64,000 nucleotides of DNA, taken from assembly GCF_002270415.1 (NCBI RefSeq), contig NZ_NNRI01000012.1, positions 327,619 through 391,618 of the forward strand, read 5' to 3'. Shown piece after piece: positions 58,716 to 64,000 of the stretch. The position numbers and the translations under genes are program-made. A model generated the notes under the pieces. The model worked only from the letters and a program-made list of their open reading frames with translations, was not told the origin of the DNA and did not search any database. The stretch is from Mesorhizobium sophorae (GTDB taxonomy: Bacteria > Pseudomonadota > Alphaproteobacteria > Rhizobiales > Rhizobiaceae). Position 1 is the first letter of the stretch; each line of letters starts with the position of its first letter.

Positions 58716-59375
58716 ATGGCGCGCACCACCGGATCCGACGGCGAAAAGACCGAAGCGACCATCCGCGAGGCGGCCGTCAATCTGATCGCGCGGTTTGGCT
58801 ACGAGGCAATGTCGATGCGTCAGCTCGCCGCCGAAGTCGGCGTGCAGGCAGCGGCGCTCTACCGCTATTTTCCCACTAAGGAAGAGCTTCTGTTCACGCT
58901 GATGCGCGAGCATATGGAAGGCCTGACCGATGCGTGGGAGGCAGCCCGCCCGGCCAGCGCGGATCCCGTGCGGCGGCTCGCCGCCTATGTCGAAAACCAC
59001 ATCGCTTTTCACATCGAACGTCGGCATGCCACGCATGTGTCGAACATGGAATTGCGCAGCCTGTCGCCCGAAAGGCTGACGCAGATCCTGCGCCTGCGCA
59101 CGGCCTACGAAAAGGAGCTGCGCGCCATCCTGCGCGACGGCTCCGACGCCGGCGTCTTCAACATCGATGACACCGGGCTGACGGCCATGGCGCTGATCCA
59201 GATGATGACCGGCGTCATCGTCTGGTTTCGGCCGGGCGAGCGGCTGTCGATCGCTGAAGTGACGGCGACATATCTTTCAATGACAATGCGTCTGGTTGGA
59301 GCAGGAACCGCCGGCGAGACGACCCATGACAGCGCGCGCGCGCTCGGACGTGCAAGAGACGCCGCAGCACTTTGA
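58716..59375 (+). CDS. TetR-family transcriptional regulator
   Basis: A 219-residue TetR regulator. The helix-turn-helix is MSMRQLAAEVGVQAAALYRY, preceded by TIREAAVNLIARFGYEA. The C-terminal helical ligand domain covers 70-200. As the first gene before ivd it probably controls leucine catabolism; a CoA-ester ligand is likely but inferred. It overlaps the operator described above by position. Confidence 0.91.
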   Translation: MARTTGSDGEKTEATIREAAVNLIARFGYEAMSMRQLAAEVGVQAAALYRYFPTKEELLFTLMREHMEGLTDAWEAARPASADPVRRLAAYVENHIAFHIERRHATHVSNMELRSLSPERLTQILRLRTAYEKELRAILRDGSDAGVFNIDDTGLTAMALIQMMTGVIVWFRPGERLSIAEVTATYLSMTMRLVGAGTAGETTHDSARALGRARDAAAL

Positions 59376-59438
59376 TTTCGCGTATGCTCCTTCGAGGATC
59401 GAGAGGGATCTTCGGAGTCATGCGGGCAGGAGGAAAGC

Positions 59439-60602
59439 ATGTACACGAACACGCTCAGCTTCGGGCATGACGAGGATATCGAGGCGCTGCGCGATATGGT
59501 GCGGCGCTTCGCCCAGGACAGGATCGCGCCGGTCGCCGCCGATATCGACCGGTCGAACGAATTCCCGGCGCATCTGTGGGGCGAACTTGGCGCGCTCGGG
59601 TTGCTCGGCATCACCGCCGATCCCGATTTCGGCGGCAGCGGCATGGGCTATCTTGCGCATGTGATCGCCGTCGAGGAAATCTCCCGCGCCTCGGCTTCCG
59701 TCGGCCTTTCCTACGGCGCCCATTCCAATCTCTGCGTCAACCAGATCAACCGCTGGGCGACGCCGGCGCAGAAGGAGAAATTTCTCCCTGCCCTGTGTTC
59801 CGGCGAGCGCGTCGGTGCGCTGGCGATGTCGGAATCCGGCGCCGGCTCGGACGTCGTCTCGCTCAAGCTGCACGCCGAAAAGCGCAATGACCGCTATGTG
59901 CTCAACGGCACCAAGATGTGGATCACCAACGGGCCGGATGCCGGGACGCTGGTCGTCTATGCCAAGACCGATCCGGATCGGAAATCGCGCGGCATCACCG
60001 CCTTCATCGTCGAGAAAGCGATGGCCGGTTTCTCCGTGGCGCAAAAACTCGACAAGCTCGGCATGCGTGGCTCCAACACCGGCGAGTTGGTGTTCGAGAA
60101 TGTCGAAGTGCCGTTCGACAATGTGCTGCATGAGGAAGGCCGCGGCGTCGAGGTGCTGATGTCGGGCCTCGACTACGAGCGCACCGTGCTCGCCGGCGGG
60201 CCGATCGGCCTGATGGCGGCGTGCCTGGACGTGGCGATCCCCTATGTGCACGAGCGCAAGCAGTTCGGCCAGCCGATTGGCGAATTCCAGTTGGTTCAGG
60301 GCAAGCTCGCCGACATGTACACGACGATGAACGCCGCGCGCGCCTACGTCTATGCCGTCGCCGCCGCTTGCGATCGCGGCCAGACAACGCGCAAGGATGC
60401 CGCCGGCTGCGTGCTGTTTGCCGCGGAAAAGGCAACGCAGATGGCGCTCGATGCTCTCCAGCTGCTGGGCGGCAATGGCTACACCAACGACTATCCGACC
60501 GGCCGGTTGTTGCGCGACGCCAAGCTGTACGAAATCGGCGCCGGCACCAGCGAGATCCGCCGCTGGCTGATCGGGCGGGAAATCATGGCGGAGGGGGTGT
60601 GA
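59439..60602 (+). CDS. ivd: Isovaleryl-CoA dehydrogenase
   Basis: A 387-residue FAD-linked acyl-CoA dehydrogenase oxidising isovaleryl-CoA to 3-methylcrotonyl-CoA. The catalytic Glu in IVD lies in LDYERTVLAGGP (E247), the position that distinguishes IVD from other acyl-CoA dehydrogenases. MSESGAGSDV and the C-terminal QLLGGNGYTNDYP and IGAGTSEIRR motifs are standard. A strong AGGAGG ribosome site precedes the ATG. The stop overlaps the next gene's GTG. Confidence 0.95.
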   Translation: MYTNTLSFGHDEDIEALRDMVRRFAQDRIAPVAADIDRSNEFPAHLWGELGALGLLGITADPDFGGSGMGYLAHVIAVEEISRASASVGLSYGAHSNLCVNQINRWATPAQKEKFLPALCSGERVGALAMSESGAGSDVVSLKLHAEKRNDRYVLNGTKMWITNGPDAGTLVVYAKTDPDRKSRGITAFIVEKAMAGFSVAQKLDKLGMRGSNTGELVFENVEVPFDNVLHEEGRGVEVLMSGLDYERTVLAGGPIGLMAACLDVAIPYVHERKQFGQPIGEFQLVQGKLADMYTTMNAARAYVYAVAAACDRGQTTRKDAAGCVLFAAEKATQMALDALQLLGGNGYTNDYPTGRLLRDAKLYEIGAGTSEIRRWLIGREIMAEGV

Positions 60603-61519
60603 ACGATTTCAGAATGCACAGCTTGCGGGACTATTTCGGAACAATCACACGCGCCGCCGTCGCGTTGATTTCGCTGTCAGGATTTGCGGCGACCGCCTAT
60701 TCCGATACACCGAAGTTTGAAGACGTTGCCGCACTACGCGCCGAAGTCATTTCCCGACTGAAGACCGACAACCGCATCAAGGATACAACTCCCGACCCTG
60801 CAGATCCGGCTCGGTTCACTGTAACCAGGGCGCGCTCGACAGGCAAAGATCTGGAACTTCAGGTGGATGTAACAAACTTGCTTGGCCGGATTCGCGATCT
60901 GCCAACGTCGGAAGCTGAAACGGAGATTCAACGATTTCTAAGAGTGATTGTCCTCAGCGACACGGAAAACGGTTTCGATGCCAGCCATTTGATAGCGAAC
61001 ATTCGACCCCGAGAACACCTCGACCCCTTAAAGCCAAAAGACGCCTCAGCCGGCAAGCAACCTGTCTATGAGGATCTGCCGGGCGATGTCGTGATCCTTT
61101 ACCAGATCGACGCCACGGAGGCGCTTGCCAGCGTAACCTTTTCCGATGTTGAAGGTCGCTCCCTTGCGGAGCTTCGTGAGCTTGCATTGGAGAACATCAA
61201 CGGGCAAATGCAACAGGTCAGGCAAAGCGAATTTCTCGAAGGGATATTCGTTTTCACGATCGAAGGCGACGAGGCGATTTCGCCAGCTCTTCTTTTGACC
61301 GACAAATTCTGGGCTCTGCTTGGACCTCAATTTCCCGAGGGTGTGCTGATAGCCATTCCGCGGCGTGACGCGATTTTCGTCTTCGACAAGCGTCTGCCCA
61401 ACGCAATCCAGATTGCTCGCGCCTTGATAGACAAAGTTTTTAAGGACGAACCCGACCTTCTATCCGAATATGTTTTCGAGCGACGGGACGGTAAGTTGCT
61501 AGTCGTGGCGGAGCATTAG
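60599..61519 (+). CDS. Secreted DUF1444-like hypothetical protein
   Basis: A 306-residue protein with an N-terminal signal peptide (YFGTITRAAVALISLSGF, cleavage near ATAYS) and a DUF1444-like domain. The segment SLAELRELALENINGQM followed by IFVFTIEGDEAISPALLLTD and VLIAIPRRDAIFVFD matches that family. Function is unknown. The GTG at 60599 overlaps the ivd stop and has a GGAGG ribosome site; an ATG at 60614 is possible. Lower GC than its neighbours suggests recent insertion into the leucine operon. Confidence 0.7.
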   Translation: MNDFRMHSLRDYFGTITRAAVALISLSGFAATAYSDTPKFEDVAALRAEVISRLKTDNRIKDTTPDPADPARFTVTRARSTGKDLELQVDVTNLLGRIRDLPTSEAETEIQRFLRVIVLSDTENGFDASHLIANIRPREHLDPLKPKDASAGKQPVYEDLPGDVVILYQIDATEALASVTFSDVEGRSLAELRELALENINGQMQQVRQSEFLEGIFVFTIEGDEAISPALLLTDKFWALLGPQFPEGVLIAIPRRDAIFVFDKRLPNAIQIARALIDKVFKDEPDLLSEYVFERRDGKLLVVAEH

Positions 61520-61528
61520 GAATCGATC

Positions 61529-63136
61529 ATGGCCACATTGCAAACCCAGATCTCCCCCTCCTCCGACACCTTTCGCGCCAATGCCGAGCGCATGCGGGCG
61601 CTGGTCGCCGATATTGCGGACAAGGCTGCAAGCGTCGAGCGCGGTGGCTCGGAGGAGGCACGTGAGCGCCACGTCTCGCGTGGCAAGCTGTTGCCGCGCG
61701 AGCGCCTTGCGCAGTTGCTGGACATCGGCTCGCCCTTCCTCGAGATTGGCCAGTTCGCCGCATGGTCGATGTATGGCGAGGAGATTTCCGCGGCCGGCAT
61801 GATCGCCGGCATCGGTCGCGTCGAAGGCACCGAGGTCATGGTCGTCGTCAACGACGCGACGGTGAAGGGCGGCACCTATTATCCGCTGACCGTGAAGAAG
61901 CATCTGCGGGCGCAGGAGATCGCGCTGCAGAACAATTTGCCTTGCATCTATCTGGTCGACAGCGGCGGCGCCAATCTGCCCAACCAGGACGAGGTGTTTC
62001 CCGATCGCGAGCATTTCGGCCGCATCTTCTACAACCAGGCCAACATGTCGGCAGCCGGCATCCCGCAGATCGCCTGTGTGATGGGTTCCTGCACGGCGGG
62101 CGGCGCCTATGTGCCGGCGATGTCCGACGAGACGATCATGGTGCGCAACCAGGCGACCATCTTCCTCGGCGGTCCGCCGCTGGTGAAAGCGGCCACCGGT
62201 GAAGACGTCAGCGCCGAAGACCTCGGCGGCGCGGACGTGCACACGCGGCTTTCCGGCGTTGCCGACCACTATGCGCTGGATGACGACCATGCGCTTGCCA
62301 TCTGCCGCCGTATCGTCAAAAACCTGAATCGGAACAAGACTGTACGGCTGCACTTACAGAAATCGATTCCGCCGCTTCACGCAGCCGATGAACTCTACGG
62401 CATCGTGCCGACGGACCTGCGCCAACCCTATGACGTGCGCGAAGTGATCGCGCGCGTCGTCGATGGCTCCGAATTCGACGAGTTCAAGCAGAACTACGGC
62501 ACCACGCTGATCACCGGCTTTGCCCATCTCCATGGCATGCCGGTCGGCATCATCGCCAACAATGGCGTGCTGTTCTCCGAGAGCGCGCTGAAGGGCGCGC
62601 ACTTCATCGAATTGTGCTGCCAGCGCAAGATTCCGCTCATTTTCCTGCAAAACATCACCGGCTTCATGGTCGGTCGGAAATACGAAGCGGGCGGCATCGC
62701 CAAGGACGGCGCCAAGCTGGTGATGGCGGTCGCCACCGCCAGGGTGCCGAAGGTGACTGTCATCATCGGCGGTTCGTTCGGCGCCGGCAATTACGGCATG
62801 TGCGGCCGCGCCTATTCACCGCGCTTCCTGTGGATGTGGCCGAACGCCCGCATCTCGGTGATGGGCGGCGAGCAGGCAGCGACGGTGCTCGCCATGGTCA
62901 AGCGCGAAGGCATCGAGCGCAAGGGCGGCGAATGGGGCGCCGAGGAGGAGGCAAAATTCAAGAAGCCGATCCTGATGAAATACGAGCATGAGGGCCATCC
63001 GCTCTACTCGTCCGCCCGCCTTTGGGACGACGGCATCATCGACCCGGCGAAGACGCGCGACGTGCTGGCGCTCAGCCTGTCCGCCGCGCTCAACGCCGAG
63101 ATCGAAGAGACGCGCTTCGGCGTGTTCAGGATGTGA
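61529..63136 (+). CDS. mccB: 3-Methylcrotonyl-CoA carboxylase beta (carboxyltransferase) subunit
   Basis: A 535-residue carboxyltransferase acting in leucine degradation on 3-methylcrotonyl-CoA with the biotin-carrying alpha subunit. Two crotonase-fold halves are visible, including MGSCTAGGAYVPAMSDE and FLQNITGFMVGRKYEAGGI and VIIGGSFGAGNYGMCGRAYSP written in part. The alpha subunit gene is not in the window and probably lies beyond the right edge. The start ATG is at 61529. Confidence 0.94.
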   Translation: MATLQTQISPSSDTFRANAERMRALVADIADKAASVERGGSEEARERHVSRGKLLPRERLAQLLDIGSPFLEIGQFAAWSMYGEEISAAGMIAGIGRVEGTEVMVVVNDATVKGGTYYPLTVKKHLRAQEIALQNNLPCIYLVDSGGANLPNQDEVFPDREHFGRIFYNQANMSAAGIPQIACVMGSCTAGGAYVPAMSDETIMVRNQATIFLGGPPLVKAATGEDVSAEDLGGADVHTRLSGVADHYALDDDHALAICRRIVKNLNRNKTVRLHLQKSIPPLHAADELYGIVPTDLRQPYDVREVIARVVDGSEFDEFKQNYGTTLITGFAHLHGMPVGIIANNGVLFSESALKGAHFIELCCQRKIPLIFLQNITGFMVGRKYEAGGIAKDGAKLVMAVATARVPKVTVIIGGSFGAGNYGMCGRAYSPRFLWMWPNARISVMGGEQAATVLAMVKREGIERKGGEWGAEEEAKFKKPILMKYEHEGHPLYSSARLWDDGIIDPAKTRDVLALSLSAALNAEIEETRFGVFRM

Positions 63137-63137
63137 C

Positions 63138-63665
63138 ATGAACGACCATCCGCGGATCCAGGTTCATGCCGGCGACATCACCAAACTGGTAGTCGACGCC
63201 ATCGTCAACGCCGCCAACACCTCGCTTCTCGGTGGTGGCGGGGTCGATGGCGCTATTCATCGCGCGGCCGGCCGTGAGCTCGAGTTCGAATGCCGCATGC
63301 TGAACGGATGCAAGGTCGGCGAAGCCAAGATCACCAAGGGCTACAAACTTCCGGCGCGGCACATCATCCACACGGTCGGGCCGGTCTGGCAAGGCGGCGG
63401 CAAGGGCGAAGCCGAACTGCTGGCCTCCTGCTATTTCAGCTCGCTCGAACTCGCCACGGCCAATGACTGCCGCACGGTGGCGTTTCCGGCGATCTCGACG
63501 GGCGTCTACCGCTACCCGAAAGATGAGGCGACGCAGATCGCCGTCGACACGGTCAGCACGTTCATCAAGAAACGAACAATGCCGGAAACCGTCACTTTTT
63601 GCTGCTTCGACGACCAAACGGCTGAACTATACCGGCAGGCCGTTGCTGCCCTGCGAAAGAGCTGA
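63138..63665 (+). CDS. Macro-domain ADP-ribose/O-acetyl-ADP-ribose hydrolase
   Basis: A 175-residue macro domain. The ligand loops DAIVNAANTSLLGGGGVDGA, PARHIIHTVGPVW and FPAISTGVYRYP are complete. The family removes ADP-ribose from proteins or deacetylates O-acetyl-ADP-ribose made by sirtuins. Located directly after mccB (one base gap) in the leucine operon, it may respond to acyl-CoA/NAD state; that is inference. Confidence 0.92.
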   Translation: MNDHPRIQVHAGDITKLVVDAIVNAANTSLLGGGGVDGAIHRAAGRELEFECRMLNGCKVGEAKITKGYKLPARHIIHTVGPVWQGGGKGEAELLASCYFSSLELATANDCRTVAFPAISTGVYRYPKDEATQIAVDTVSTFIKKRTMPETVTFCCFDDQTAELYRQAVAALRKS

Positions 63666-63785
63666 ACTGCATGGGCCAACCGATTCACCAGCATAGGCAA
63701 ACTCGAATCTCCGCTGGCGAGCTGGCGGGGAGGCAAAATATTCGCTATCGCTCATCCTGCACAGTGCAATGGGGACAGGGCGGAA

Positions 63786-64000
63786 ATGAAACTGAAATAT
63801 TGCCGAAAGACGATTGCGTCGATACTTGCAAGTTTGCTTATATTCGCAACTCATGGCGTCGGCTCGGCGGAATCGCTGGCAGGCAAGATGGGCGACAAGC
63901 GGTTTTCTCCGACCTTGTCGCTCGACCCGAAGGAAGCCTGCTACAAATCCTACCTCGCCTATATCGCGGCGAGCGGCCATTCAGCCTACGCCACGACGTT
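63786..64000 (+). CDS. Secreted hypothetical protein (3' partial)
   Basis: The first 71 codons of a gene cut by the right edge. It begins MKLKYCRKTIASILASLL with a signal peptide (cleavage near GVGSAES) and continues KMGDKRFSPTLSLDPKEACYKSYLA. The ATG has a GGGCGGAA ribosome site. The gap from the macro gene is 120 bases, so a separate promoter is possible. No family is recognised from the visible part. Confidence 0.6.
   Translation, partial: MKLKYCRKTIASILASLLIFATHGVGSAESLAGKMGDKRFSPTLSLDPKEACYKSYLAYIAASGHSAYATT

Noticed and set aside
1..64000. CRISPR arrays, restriction-modification or known defence operons
   Set aside because: No regularly spaced repeats or cas-like genes were found; the DUF559 nuclease stands within a metabolic operon without a partner methylase.

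Overview
The window reads as chromosomal DNA of a high-GC alphaproteobacterium, most likely a Mesorhizobium or close Phyllobacteriaceae relative. The grounds are the 16-stranded Omp2b/RopA-like porins, a single bifunctional Rsh, the order rpoZ-rsh-pyrE-acpS-lepB-rnc-era, and several copies of short hairpin repeats of the kind scattered through rhizobial intergenic DNA. No phage structural genes, CRISPR array or rRNA operon were seen. There is one tRNA, tRNA-Ser(GCT).

Layout. 0-8.7 kb: the end of a ZntB/CorA-type transporter, then a long leftward block: cysS, a DUF559 nuclease, a VOC protein, two GFA-fold paralogues, prolyl aminopeptidase, citramalate synthase, a RarD-type exporter and a GST. 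Several junctions are ATGA stop/start overlaps. 9-17.6 kb: small conserved proteins, an SRAP protein, a NUDIX hydrolase, a dihydroorotase-like enzyme with an altered metal motif, YgfZ, an HD-domain nucleotidase and a PAS-GGDEF-EAL protein. 17.6-21.4 kb: two divergent LysR/target pairs (an SDR and a fatty acid desaturase), each with palindromes in the gap. 21.4-24.3 kb: an RLAN-RimK-type ATP-grasp ligase translationally coupled to a GNAT plus C39-like peptidase fusion, followed by a DUF3303 gene; this is the best candidate for an uncharacterised biochemical system. 24.5-25.9 kb: an ECF sigma/anti-sigma pair with a likely autoregulatory promoter.

26-48.6 kb is mostly conserved core: DUF2339 membrane protein, thioesterase, recO, then porin 1 and a CPBP protease lying between recO and era, then era, rnc, lepB, acpS, DUF2062, VOC, pyrE, rsh, rpoZ, a NYN protein, a family-5 uracil-DNA glycosylase, a reductase with a divergent HxlR regulator, a GH25 lysozyme, smpB, dapA and a soluble lytic transglycosylase. 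48.7-55.9 kb is accessory in character: an alpha/beta hydrolase, a lone tyrosine recombinase, porins 2 and 3 on either side of tRNA-Ser(GCT), and a TPR-sulfotransferase. 56-64 kb: a HisC-like aminotransferase, a MarR-GNAT fusion, acylphosphatase, then a TetR-headed leucine-catabolism operon (ivd, a DUF1444-like secreted protein, mccB, a macro-domain protein) and the start of a secreted protein at the right edge.

Regulatory signals include stem-loop terminators behind all three porins, a small hairpin that places the porin Shine-Dalgarno in its loop, an upstream element shared by porins 1 and 2, and operator-like palindromes beside most of the divergently placed regulators. All functional names come from reading motifs in the translated sequence; no database search was run.
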